Shown here in pieces: positions 1-6,208 of a stretch of DNA of 6,576 nt. The position numbers and the translations under genes are program-made. This stretch comes from Bryobacteraceae bacterium (GTDB taxonomy: Bacteria; Acidobacteriota; Terriglobia; Bryobacterales; Bryobacteraceae), in the NCBI GenBank assembly GCA_014379815.1, contig JACMLA010000668.1, positions 1 to 6,576 of the forward strand, written 5' to 3'. Position 1 is the stretch's first letter. The number at the start of each line of letters is the position of its first letter. A model generated the notes under the pieces. The model did no database searches and was not told the DNA's origin. It worked only from the letters and a program-made list of their open reading frames with translations.

Positions 1-467
1 ACTCCTCGGTCCACTCGGTCTTCCATGCTCAAGATTTCCGTAATTGCGGACACGATCCCCAAACGGACTTCGTTGTCTGCCTTGCGCATGCGAACACTGC
101 GGTTCTTCCGAAGCGTGGACACGATCTTGTGAGAGATGTCGTTGATCTTATCCCGCGACAGCTTCATGCTGTCTCCGGTGTCGCGGCCAGACGCGCGTAC
201 GATCTTCCTTTGTTGCAGGAGCGTGTTTTTGGTCCGCCGAAACATGTCCTGATAGCTGACACCCTCGCGGCGCATGTAGTCACTGTACTGGTCGAGAATC
301 TCCCGTACCTCTTCGTTGAGCTGGTCCTCGGCAGAAAGCTCTTCGAAAATGACGGCGTTGATTAGTTCGGTCGCAGCTTCGGGTGAGGGTGTTTCAAAGA
401 AGAAAGGATTGAGGCGCGCTACCAGCTGGCGGGAGATATAGTCAACGAATTCGCGGGCAAGCAGCAT
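1..467 (-). CDS. DUF507 family protein, 3' end beyond the left edge (partial)
   Basis: The minus-strand reading frame starts at ATG 465-467 and stays open to base 1, giving 155 visible codons with no stop. The protein begins MLLAREFVDYISRQLVARL and continues with an acidic stretch (EELSAEDQLNEEVREIL, about residues 43-59) and a basic central part (RRTKNTLLQQRKIVRA). This layout resembles the DUF507 family, common in Acidobacteriota and some other deep phyla and usually about 90 or 180-190 residues long, so perhaps 30 residues are missing. No membrane segment or signal peptide is visible; it looks like a soluble, mostly helical, charged protein. Its function is unknown. The ribosome site is weak (a GGA about 9 bases before ATG). 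It lies 62 bp downstream of the DUF2934-like gene on the same strand and may be co-transcribed with it. Family assignment is from recalled sequence pattern, fairly confident. Confidence 0.8.
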   Translation of the reverse strand, partial: MLLAREFVDYISRQLVARLNPFFFETPSPEAATELINAVIFEELSAEDQLNEEVREILDQYSDYMRREGVSYQDMFRRTKNTLLQQRKIVRASGRDTGDSMKLSRDKINDISHKIVSTLRKNRSVRMRKADNEVRLGIVSAITEILSMEDRVDRG

Positions 468-529
468 TAAGCAGGTTCCAGCTCAGTGTAACAAACGGGT
501 TCCACAGCTGCCTGCCCGCGATGAGATGA

Positions 530-1237
530 CTAAAGACCGTCGGAGCCCTGCAGCTTCACGATTTTGTTGTAGAGGCCAAGAATCAGAAGAGTGGGTGCCC
601 AGTGACCTACGAAGGTCGCCGTACGCTCTTTACCGGACAGCTCCAGCGCGAGAGAGAGTCCGATGGAACCGACCGCAGCCCAGAGCCACGCGTCGGAAGG
701 AATCTTTGCTGTCTGCTGTTCGATACTGCGCGCCATATTCCCTTCACGATGCTCTGGCCGGGGCATCGATATTGGGTCCCTCTGCACGTACTCACCGGCG
801 CGATGAACAGCGCCCGAAACTGACTCCCGAAGACCGCTGATGGTCTCGCCTATTTTGCCCGTTGAGGACTGATGCCCCGGCGATCCGGGAGTAATGATGT
901 TCGACGACTGCGTCCCGGGTTGACCGGTCGTGCCTAAGAGTGTGTTGTCCATATTCTGTTCGTCCTTCCTTTGCATTCCTGGTACTAGCACTGCCGATGA
1001 GATGGCGGAATCAACGTTGTGCGTCGAGATAGTACCCGGAACATAGGACTCATTAGAAGCAGGGATGTTTCCAGCCGACATGGTGCGAGCCTGGGCGGTG
1101 GTTCCACGCTGCTTAACGATCTGCTCCGCCCGGAACCAGTCATCTTCCGGCGAACCTCCAGTCGTACCCCGTTCTCTCCACAGTTCCCGAGCGACCTTCT
1201 CGACCTCGTGAAATTCCAGATCATCCTGCTGGTTCAT
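530..1237 (-). CDS. DUF2934-like domain protein with two C-terminal membrane helices
   Basis: A 235-residue protein of unknown function. Residues about 10-42 (EVEKVARELWRERG, then EDDWFRAEQIV) match the DUF2934 pattern: a helix with ELW and RG followed by a DW-x-x-AE motif. Residues about 45-175 are a Ser/Thr/Gly/Asn/Pro-rich polar linker, probably disordered, with one amphipathic stretch (ETISGLRESVSGAVHRAGEYV, residues 131-151). The C-terminus has two hydrophobic helices at about 183-201 (AWLWAAVGSIGLSLALEL) and 207-226 (ATFVGHWAPTLLILGLYNKI), joined by a short charged loop (SGKER). This hairpin resembles a small membrane protein type seen in Acidobacteriota, so the gene looks like a fusion of a cytoplasmic DUF2934 module to a membrane anchor. 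The ATG at 1235-1237 is supported by a strong ribosome site 4 bases upstream. It is transcribed divergently from the PEP-CTERM gene. Confidence 0.75.
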   Translation of the reverse strand: MNQQDDLEFHEVEKVARELWRERGTTGGSPEDDWFRAEQIVKQRGTTAQARTMSAGNIPASNESYVPGTISTHNVDSAISSAVLVPGMQRKDEQNMDNTLLGTTGQPGTQSSNIITPGSPGHQSSTGKIGETISGLRESVSGAVHRAGEYVQRDPISMPRPEHREGNMARSIEQQTAKIPSDAWLWAAVGSIGLSLALELSGKERTATFVGHWAPTLLILGLYNKIVKLQGSDGL

Positions 1238-1241
1238 GATG

Positions 1242-1247
1242 CTCCTT
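1242..1247 (-). promoter_or_regulatory. Strong ribosome binding site (AAGGAG) for the DUF2934-like gene
   Basis: On the minus strand the sequence before the start reads GAGAAGGAGCATC followed by ATG. AAGGAG is a full Shine-Dalgarno core, 4 bases from the start codon. It fixes the start of this protein at 1237 and rules out the shorter internal starts. Confidence 0.75.
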
Positions 1248-1343
1248 CTCGCTTAAGTGACGGTCTTTAGACTAAATCCAACGGGGCGCACCCCGGTCGC
1301 TAACAGTGATTCCGGCTGAACAGGGATTAGCGGAGCCTTACAT

Positions 1344-1368
1344 TGTCACCTACGCACCTGGGGTGACA
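1344..1368. repeat. Spaced inverted repeat TGTCACC-N11-GGTGACA, possible operator
   Basis: Two perfect 7-bp arms (1344-1350 and 1362-1368) are separated by 11 bp, placing arm centres about 18 bp apart, close to two turns of the DNA helix. This geometry is common for sites bound by dimeric regulators. A third GTCACC half (1389-1394) lies downstream. The site is about 135 bp before the PEP-CTERM gene and 107 bp before the divergent gene. That it is an operator is inference; the arms are short enough to arise by chance. Confidence 0.35.
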
Positions 1369-1502
1369 GACCTGTTTGCGGTGCCACGGTCACCTCATCA
1401 AGTTATGTCCAATAGCCTAATCAAACCAATACTTTAGAATCGGTTTTCCGTTAACTTTGGTAAAGAGGCTTACACGTAGTGTGATTTCGCCTCGTTTAAC
1501 GA

Positions 1503-2843
1503 ATGTCTAACACGCCGACTAACTTGCGCACGCTTTGGAGCCGAATCCCATTTGGCTTCGTTTGGCTTGCTGTTGTTGGCCTCATGGTCGCGGGGATTTC
1601 GGTCACGGTGGTGCAACCTGATAAAACTCAGAAGCAAACCAAACCACTTACGCCCGTAACACTGTCTTCGGGCGAACAGATTGCCCGGCCAGTGTACGCC
1701 CTCTCAGTGGTTAGCGGCGGGGTTTACACACAGGCAGAGGCTAAACGAGCTGTGGAACGGGACTGGGTCGTGAAACAGCACTACAAGGGTGTCGCTGTGA
1801 ACCGCCTGACTCCGGTTTCACTCAGACAACCTGCCCTGCAGTATGTGTCTTATCGCAAGAACAATCAGATTTATTGGACACGCAATCGTGTCGCGCTGCC
1901 TGCGGGAGAGTTAATTCTGACCGACGGTGTCTCGAAGGTCAGGGCCCGGTGCGGTAACCGGCTCGCGGATCTGCCTCAATCGCCCACGGTGCCGGACGCG
2001 AAGCTGGAGCCAACGGACGCAGCATTGTCGACGCAGCTTGTGACATCCGACCAGGATCGATCTTCGTCACTGCTTGCCGACGCCACGGGATCACAACGGG
2101 GATCCGGCCGCTCGGCCGCTGACGATTTAGCAGGGTCCAATGCTGCTCCGGGCCGTCAGCAAGGAAGGGCCCCCGCTACGTCTGCTGGCGGACTGAGTGG
2201 TTACTCTTCGGGCAGTGGTGGCGGCGGAATGCCATCACCAGGACCAGGACAAGGTTCCCCGATCGCTGAGCCCCTGCTGCTGTTACCCTTGCTTCCCGAA
2301 CCTGCACCCTGGCTGATGCCTGGCCTGGTTAGCGCCCTGGTTCTTCCCGCCCAGACTGGTGTTCCGTTCACTCAAGGGCTTTCAGGGGCTGCTGGTCAGG
2401 TCAGTGCCCCGGCTCAGCCGTTGACCGCAGCTGGTTTGATCATTGGGGAAAGCGGCAACATTGGTGGCAGCACGGGTGGCAACACTGCTGGAAACCCGGG
2501 TTCCTCAGTTCTGACCACAGGCCTCGCGACAGGCGGATCCGGCGTGCGTTCTGTGGTGGCAATAGTTACTTCGCGACCAACCCCGGTCACGGTTCCGGGC
2601 AATACGCCCGGGGGCGGAGGCGTCGCATCTGGTCTGCAATTACCGCCAACGTCTCCTGGTGGCACCCAAACTCCTGAAGAACCTGCGCCGGGCGAAATCC
2701 CTGAGTACATTTTTCCTTTCATACCTTTGCCGAGACCCGTAGAAACACCTGAGCCTGGCACCTTCGTTTCGATGTTGCTAGGTGTGGGCATTGCTGGACT
2801 GGCAAGTCACATCCGGAACCGTCACCGAAGCCCCAAAAACTGA
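1503..2843 (+). CDS. Exported PEP-CTERM sorting-signal protein with Gly/Ser/Pro-rich region
   Basis: A 446-residue envelope protein. Residues about 16-37 form one hydrophobic segment (PFGFVWLAVVGLMVAGISV) after a short basic start, acting as a signal or anchor; no clean cleavage site is obvious. Residues about 45-165 look folded, with a YWTRNRVALPAGELIL stretch (124-139) and a motif around the only cysteine (C150, RARCGNRL). Residues about 190-400 are low-complexity Gly/Ser/Pro/Ala-rich. The C-terminus is a textbook PEP-CTERM signal: PEPGT at 416-420, a hydrophobic helix (about 421-435) and a basic tail (RNRHR, 438-442). In this class exosortase removes the tail and the protein is delivered to the outer surface, often linked with exopolysaccharide; no exosortase gene lies here. 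An in-frame TAA at 1497-1499 makes ATG 1503 the first possible start, although no good ribosome site precedes it. The specific role is unknown. Confidence 0.85.
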   Translation: MSNTPTNLRTLWSRIPFGFVWLAVVGLMVAGISVTVVQPDKTQKQTKPLTPVTLSSGEQIARPVYALSVVSGGVYTQAEAKRAVERDWVVKQHYKGVAVNRLTPVSLRQPALQYVSYRKNNQIYWTRNRVALPAGELILTDGVSKVRARCGNRLADLPQSPTVPDAKLEPTDAALSTQLVTSDQDRSSSLLADATGSQRGSGRSAADDLAGSNAAPGRQQGRAPATSAGGLSGYSSGSGGGGMPSPGPGQGSPIAEPLLLLPLLPEPAPWLMPGLVSALVLPAQTGVPFTQGLSGAAGQVSAPAQPLTAAGLIIGESGNIGGSTGGNTAGNPGSSVLTTGLATGGSGVRSVVAIVTSRPTPVTVPGNTPGGGGVASGLQLPPTSPGGTQTPEEPAPGEIPEYIFPFIPLPRPVETPEPGTFVSMLLGVGIAGLASHIRNRHRSPKN

Positions 2844-2904
2844 CTCGCACTGTCGCGCGTTGGGCGGCATCGAAGAACCAGCGACCGGGGTCGCGGCGAT
2901 TCGC

Positions 2905-3261
2905 GTGGAGCCTATTTTATTTGTCCTGACTCTGTATTCTTTCCTCATGCTGGCACTGGGTCGCCGATGGTGGCAGCAGTTTCAGGACGCCAGGCGTGAA
3001 GAACACGTTGGCCGTTACTGCCGGGAACTGATTGGGCAGCCTGTACAGAATGCACGAGCCCGTTTCGGCGAACCGTTCGCTGTGTCCTCTGGCTCCACCA
3101 GAACTCTCTATGAATGGAAGTCGCCGCCGTCGAGGCAATTTCCGCCCGGTTCGGGTCTTCTGATTTTGTATCTGGTCGAAGAAAGAGGCGAGGGCATTGT
3201 TTCCGCTTCGTGGGAAACCCGGTCTGAGGGGGTATGGCGCTCTGGTTCGTATGGAACGTGA
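2905..3261 (+). CDS. Small membrane-anchored protein, hypothetical (118 aa)
   Basis: The frame is open from further upstream, but I choose GTG 2905-2907, which gives 118 residues starting directly with a hydrophobic helix (EPILFVLTLYSFLMLALG, about 2-19) followed by basic RRWW. This fits an N-terminal anchor with the rest outside or at the membrane face. The soluble part has LIGQPVQNARARFGEPF (42-58), then TRTLYEW (65-71) and LLILYLVEE (85-93). That order, helix-turn with 'lGkP...lG.P' followed by strands, recalls the BamE/SmpA-type small envelope fold, but similarity is only by pattern. No good Shine-Dalgarno precedes GTG 2905. An earlier GTG at 2782 would overlap the upstream gene by 62 bp and bury the anchor behind a polar leader. 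The gene follows the PEP-CTERM gene by 61 bp and probably shares its transcript. Confidence 0.6.
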   Translation: MEPILFVLTLYSFLMLALGRRWWQQFQDARREEHVGRYCRELIGQPVQNARARFGEPFAVSSGSTRTLYEWKSPPSRQFPPGSGLLILYLVEERGEGIVSASWETRSEGVWRSGSYGT

Positions 3262-3280
3262 GTAACTGGGCCGCGGATCG
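3262..3280. other. 19-bp convergent junction without a visible terminator
   Basis: The plus-strand small membrane protein gene and the minus-strand signalling operon end facing each other, with only 19 GC-rich bases between stops. I see no stem followed by a T run in either direction, so the two transcripts may read into each other's 3' ends unless a Rho-type mechanism acts. Confidence 0.5.
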
Positions 3281-4372
3281 CTACCGGGTACGGTCCGAAA
3301 CGATCACAACCCGCATGTCCCGGGCTAGCCGCACGATTTCCTGTGTTTCCGTTCTTCGCCAGCCAGGAACCCATGACTCTTGTTCGGACTTTGCCAGGTA
3401 GATCTGAGTGATTTTGGTCTTGCGAGCGAATTCCACCACTGCGCCAGCCGGGTTGGCTTCTTCCAGAGTTTCTGTTGCAATTCGCAGATTCCTCGCAAAG
3501 CTAAGGTGTTTCTGTAACGCAGAGTCTTGATCAGGAACGTATCCGGTGGGCACAATCGCCACAGCAAAGCACTGCGCCTGCAGATACTCCGCCACTCGTC
3601 GCGCTCTGCGGATCAGAGCGGCAGCTTGCGGATCACTGTTGATATAAATCAGGATGCGTTCCTCAGGACCTTTGTCCTCGCGACGGCTCTGGTCAGTAGC
3701 ATAGCCCGGACCAAACCCGTCAGGAACTGCCTGGCGGATGTCGACTTCGTGAGCCGTTTGTCTGAGCGCCATCTCCCGGAGCGCGACCAGTGTCGTCTCC
3801 TGAAAAAAGTTTTGCCTTGCTGCTGCCGCTTTGTCCGGTGCATAAACAACACCTCGTTCCAGACGGTTCAACAGGGCGCGGGGCGGGACATCCACCATGA
3901 CTACTTCGTCCGCCTCTTTCATCACCCAGTCAGGAATCGTTTCGCGCACTCGCACCCGCGTGATCTTCTGCATCTGGTCATTCAAACACTCGAGGTGTTG
4001 AATGTTCATCGTGGTCAGGACATCGATCCCGTGCTCGAGGAGAGCCAGGACATCCTGCCAGCGCTTTTCGTTCTCGACTCCAGGAGCGTTGGTGTGGGGG
4101 AATTCATCGACTACGCACACCTGAGGTTTTCGGGCGACAATCGCCGGAAAGTCCATCTCTTCAAGAACCGTTCCCCGGTATTCGATCCGGCGTCTTGGAA
4201 TCATCTCGAGGCCTTCTGTCTTCGCAATCGTGTCCTTGCGTGCATGGGGCTCGAAGTAGCCAATAACTAGATCGACGCCTTTCGCGGCTAAAACCTGGGC
4301 CTGTTCCAGCATCTGGTAGGTCTTCCCAACACCAGCCGCGTAACCCAGAAAGATTGTCAGTTTGCCTTTCAT
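3281..4372 (-). CDS. Stand-alone KdpD sensor protein, second copy (KdpD domain + USP domain, no kinase)
   Basis: A 363-residue protein matching only the N-terminal cytoplasmic part of KdpD, the K+/osmotic sensor; full KdpD is about 900 residues with membrane helices and a histidine kinase, all absent here. Residues about 3-212 are the KdpD domain with near-canonical motifs: P-loop GYAAGVGKT (10-18), EPHARKDT (41-48), Walker B-like VVDEFPHTN (87-95), RWQDV (104-108), NIQHLECLND (123-132), RETIP (143-147) and LVALREMALR (195-204). Residues about 237-361 are a USP-type domain starting ERILIYI, but its usual Gly-rich motif is worn: TQIYLAKSEQESW has lost the glycine. It lacks the basic leader usual before the P-loop. 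Translation should be coupled to the upstream copy through an ATGA overlap at 4369-4372, as no ribosome site is visible. It is the last gene of its operon. It would be expected to act in trans on a separate kinase. Confidence 0.88.
   Translation of the reverse strand: MKGKLTIFLGYAAGVGKTYQMLEQAQVLAAKGVDLVIGYFEPHARKDTIAKTEGLEMIPRRRIEYRGTVLEEMDFPAIVARKPQVCVVDEFPHTNAPGVENEKRWQDVLALLEHGIDVLTTMNIQHLECLNDQMQKITRVRVRETIPDWVMKEADEVVMVDVPPRALLNRLERGVVYAPDKAAAARQNFFQETTLVALREMALRQTAHEVDIRQAVPDGFGPGYATDQSRREDKGPEERILIYINSDPQAAALIRRARRVAEYLQAQCFAVAIVPTGYVPDQDSALQKHLSFARNLRIATETLEEANPAGAVVEFARKTKITQIYLAKSEQESWVPGWRRTETQEIVRLARDMRVVIVSDRTR
4369..4372 (-). other. ATGA start/stop overlap coupling the two KdpD-N genes
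   Basis: On the minus strand ATG of the second KdpD-like gene (4372-4370) shares two bases with the TGA stop of the first (4371-4369). No Shine-Dalgarno is visible in the A/C-rich sequence just before it, so re-initiation by the terminating ribosome is the likely means of starting. This would keep the two proteins at related levels. Confidence 0.8.
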
Positions 4373-5490
4373 GAATTGTGATTGTGTGGGAACACCTGTA
4401 TGTCGATGCCTTTCGCAGAGCGAATCAGGCGATCCACAGGGTCTCCAAACCAGCGATTCTTCCAGCTGTCGCGTTGCGAATGGCCAATAAAGATTTGCGT
4501 AATTCCGTGCTCCCGGGCAAAGTCAAGAATCGCTTCGATTGGATCCTCTCCTTCCAGAACATGCACCTGAGCGCCCTCCTTCTTAGCAATGCGGAGATTG
4601 GAGTCGAGAGACTGCTCGTCGGTAGAGCTTAACTCCGGCTGCCGGACATAGACGATGTGCAACTCGCCGTGGAATCGATTTGCGTTTCGCGCGCCACTCT
4701 CAATCATTGGACCTGCGTCCGACCGGGGCGTGATGCAGACCAGTATCCGCTCCAGAGTGCCCCAGCTGGAGTTAACACCTTGACGGTGCAGGTACTGTTC
4801 CAGTTTCTGATCCACGACATCGGCGGCCAGCAGGAGGGCGATCTCACGGAGCGCTTGTAGCTTCTGCTCCCTTGTAGGACCACCGTCGGCCGGCAGACTC
4901 GACTCAGCACCTGCGATTACTTCCGCGGGCGCATCCACAATTTCTATCTCATCAGCCTCATTCAGGAACGACACCGGCACGGATGAGTCCACTTTTTTGC
5001 CTGTGATTTGCTCCACCCGATCGCGCCGCTCTTCGATGTACTGCAGGTTGATGGAAGCAAGTACCGAAATGCCGGCCATCAGCAGGTCTCGAACGTCCTG
5101 CCAGCGGTGCGCGTTTCTCGAACCCGGAGGGTTCTGGTAGGCGAGTCCATCAATGATGCAAAGGCTCGGATGACGGCGCAGGATTGCGTCGACGTCGACC
5201 GAAACGCCACCGCCAAGACTCTTTAGAGGAATGACTTCCAGACCGTTCAGCAGTGCCTGCACTTCCGGGCCGACCACCGGCTGTATCGCGCCAACCACTA
5301 CGTCCTGACCGCGTTCCCTGCGTCTCCGCCCCTCGTCCAGCATCCGATGAGACTTGCCCACGCCGGATGCATAGCCCAGGAATACTTTCAGCTTTCCCCG
5401 AGTCTGATCCAGTTCTTCCGCCTGTACCTGACGGAGTAATGCTTCCGGACTTGGCCTTTTCCCGGCCTGCGGAGTTTGTTTACTGCCCAT
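4369..5490 (-). CDS. Stand-alone KdpD sensor protein, first copy, divergent P-loop domain (KdpD + USP)
   Basis: A 373-residue paralogue of the downstream gene, again with no membrane helices or kinase. It keeps the typical KdpD leader (RPSPEALLRQVQAEE, 12-26) before the P-loop GYASGVGKS (39-47). The rest of the KdpD domain is degenerate: the Walker B-like region is IIDGLAYQN (112-120), with glycine where KdpD has glutamate; the HGRKDT-like stretch is replaced by QPVVGPEV (70-77); RETVP has become DSSVP; and the segment before LQALREIAL (211-219) is shortened, losing the usual RLxxGxVY part. In contrast its USP domain (about 246-369) is well kept, beginning ERILVCI and containing TQIFIGHSQRDSW (331-343) and FGDPVDRLIRSA (348-359), typical of KdpD USP domains. 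ATG 5490 follows the response-regulator stop by 28 bp with a weak GGTG ribosome site. Probably a specialised sensing partner of the downstream copy. Confidence 0.85.
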   Translation of the reverse strand: MGSKQTPQAGKRPSPEALLRQVQAEELDQTRGKLKVFLGYASGVGKSHRMLDEGRRRRERGQDVVVGAIQPVVGPEVQALLNGLEVIPLKSLGGGVSVDVDAILRRHPSLCIIDGLAYQNPPGSRNAHRWQDVRDLLMAGISVLASINLQYIEERRDRVEQITGKKVDSSVPVSFLNEADEIEIVDAPAEVIAGAESSLPADGGPTREQKLQALREIALLLAADVVDQKLEQYLHRQGVNSSWGTLERILVCITPRSDAGPMIESGARNANRFHGELHIVYVRQPELSSTDEQSLDSNLRIAKKEGAQVHVLEGEDPIEAILDFAREHGITQIFIGHSQRDSWKNRWFGDPVDRLIRSAKGIDIQVFPHNHNS

Positions 5491-5518
5491 CTGATCACCA
5501 CACCTGCCTGTCTCGTTT

Positions 5519-6208
5519 TTAGGAAGTCTGAAACCGATAGCCGACCCATGGCTCGGTCACGATGTATCTCGGCTTGGCAGGATCCGGCTCCAGCTTCTTC
5601 CGGAGACGATTCACGAACGTTCGCAAGTACTCCGTCTCTCCACCATAGTCCGGTCCCCAAACGGCCTGGAGTAACTTGCCGTGTGGAATAGAGGTGTCCG
5701 GATTGCTCATCAGGTACAAGAGAACTTCGTATTCCTTGGGCGTCAGCCGCACTTCTTTACCTTGTACCGTCAGGCGTCGACCCGCCACGTTCATCTCGAG
5801 GTCGCCGACGGCGATGCGTCCACTTGAGGATTCCAGCGTAAGGGGCACTCTCCGGAGACTCGCCCGTATGCGCGCGAGCAGTTCCGGCGTGCTGAATGGC
5901 TTTGTAATGTAGTCGTCTGCGCCAGCATCCAGCGCTGCCACTTTATCTTCTTCGGTGTTTCGGACTGTCAGCATGACCACCGCGATATCGGAGTTTGCCC
6001 GCATCGCCCTGCAGATCTCCAGCCCACCGGCGCCTGGCAGGTTCATATCGAGGAGTACAAGATCAAACCGATGTGCCCTCAGCTCTTCCAGAGCCTTCTC
6101 ACCGGTCCTGGCTTCGTAAACCTCATAGCCCTCCGCGCTTAGCGTCATGCGCATCACGCGGCGAATCTGCGGTTCATCGTCAACGACAAGAATACGTGCC
6201 GTCGTCAC
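5519..6208 (-). CDS. kdpE: OmpR-family response regulator, KdpE-like
   Basis: A complete 229-residue response regulator. The receiver domain (about 4-118) has the acidic pair D10/D11, phospho-acceptor D54 in LLDMNLPG, conserved T81 (MLT) and K103 (TKPF). The C-terminal winged-helix DNA-binding domain (about 131-227) has RLTPKEYEVLLYL, then YLRTFVNRLRKKLEPDP and the ending YIVTEPWVGYRF, which is characteristic of KdpE proteins. It would be phosphorylated by a partner kinase and bind promoter DNA, in the Kdp case that of the kdpFABC K+ uptake ATPase. It starts at GTG 6206-6208, overlapping the kinase stop as GTGA, with AGAGGT 7 bases upstream. The two KdpD-N genes follow in the same operon. Regulator type is sure; the Kdp assignment rests on the ending motif and the adjacent KdpD modules, with no kdpFABC visible. 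Confidence 0.88.
   Translation of the reverse strand: MTTARILVVDDEPQIRRVMRMTLSAEGYEVYEARTGEKALEELRAHRFDLVLLDMNLPGAGGLEICRAMRANSDIAVVMLTVRNTEEDKVAALDAGADDYITKPFSTPELLARIRASLRRVPLTLESSSGRIAVGDLEMNVAGRRLTVQGKEVRLTPKEYEVLLYLMSNPDTSIPHGKLLQAVWGPDYGGETEYLRTFVNRLRKKLEPDPAKPRYIVTEPWVGYRFQTS
6205..6208 (-). other. GTGA overlap coupling histidine kinase and response regulator
   Basis: The regulator start GTG (6208-6206) shares two bases with the kinase stop TGA (6207-6205), indicating coupled translation of the two-component pair. Confidence 0.8.

Larger units (their letters stand above)
1238..1502. promoter_or_regulatory. Divergent intergenic region with several inverted repeats
   Basis: These 265 bp separate the minus-strand DUF2934-like gene from the plus-strand PEP-CTERM gene, so both promoters should lie here. 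Visible structure: a palindrome TTTAG-A-CTAAA at 1266-1276; a GC-rich stem CGGGG-CGCA-CCCCG at 1282-1295; and a spaced inverted repeat TGTCACC-N11-GGTGACA at 1344-1368. A further GTCACC lies at 1389-1394. A TAGAAT at 1435-1440 resembles a -10 box for the plus-strand gene, but no convincing -35 box stands 16-18 bases before it, so I do not call a promoter exactly. No open frame or RNA gene is apparent. Confidence 0.5.

Noticed and set aside
468..500. Promoter-like TTGTTA-N17-CTTAAT before the DUF507 gene
   Set aside because: The supposed -10 box overlaps the ATG, so transcription would start inside the coding region.
474..504. Direct repeat GGTTCCA at 474-480 and 498-504 in the short gap before the DUF507 gene
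   Set aside because: Only 7 bp long with two copies; not enough to claim a binding site.
526..840. Plus-strand open frame of 104 codons opposite the DUF2934-like gene
   Set aside because: Arginine-rich antisense shadow; the minus-strand frame has a strong ribosome site, a domain pattern and membrane helices.
530..1270. 12-bp inverted repeat (GACGGTCTTTAG at 1259-1270 and its complement at 530-541) flanking the DUF2934-like gene
   Set aside because: It looks like ends of a small mobile element, but about one such 12-bp match is expected by chance in a window this size, no target duplication is seen, and one arm overlaps the stop codon.
2414..2791. Minus-strand open frame of 125 codons within the PEP-CTERM gene
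   Set aside because: Proline/glycine-rich mirror of the low-complexity stalk region; the plus-strand frame ends in a true PEP-CTERM signal.
2782..2904. Longer version of the small membrane protein starting at GTG 2782
   Set aside because: It would overlap the end of the PEP-CTERM gene by 62 bp and add 41 polar residues before the anchor helix without a better ribosome site. GTG 2905 is simpler, though not proven.
3527..4270. Plus-strand open frame of 247 codons opposite the second KdpD-like gene
   Set aside because: It lies wholly antisense to a gene with clear KdpD motifs, has no recognisable domain and an arginine/histidine/serine-heavy composition typical of shadow frames in GC-rich DNA.
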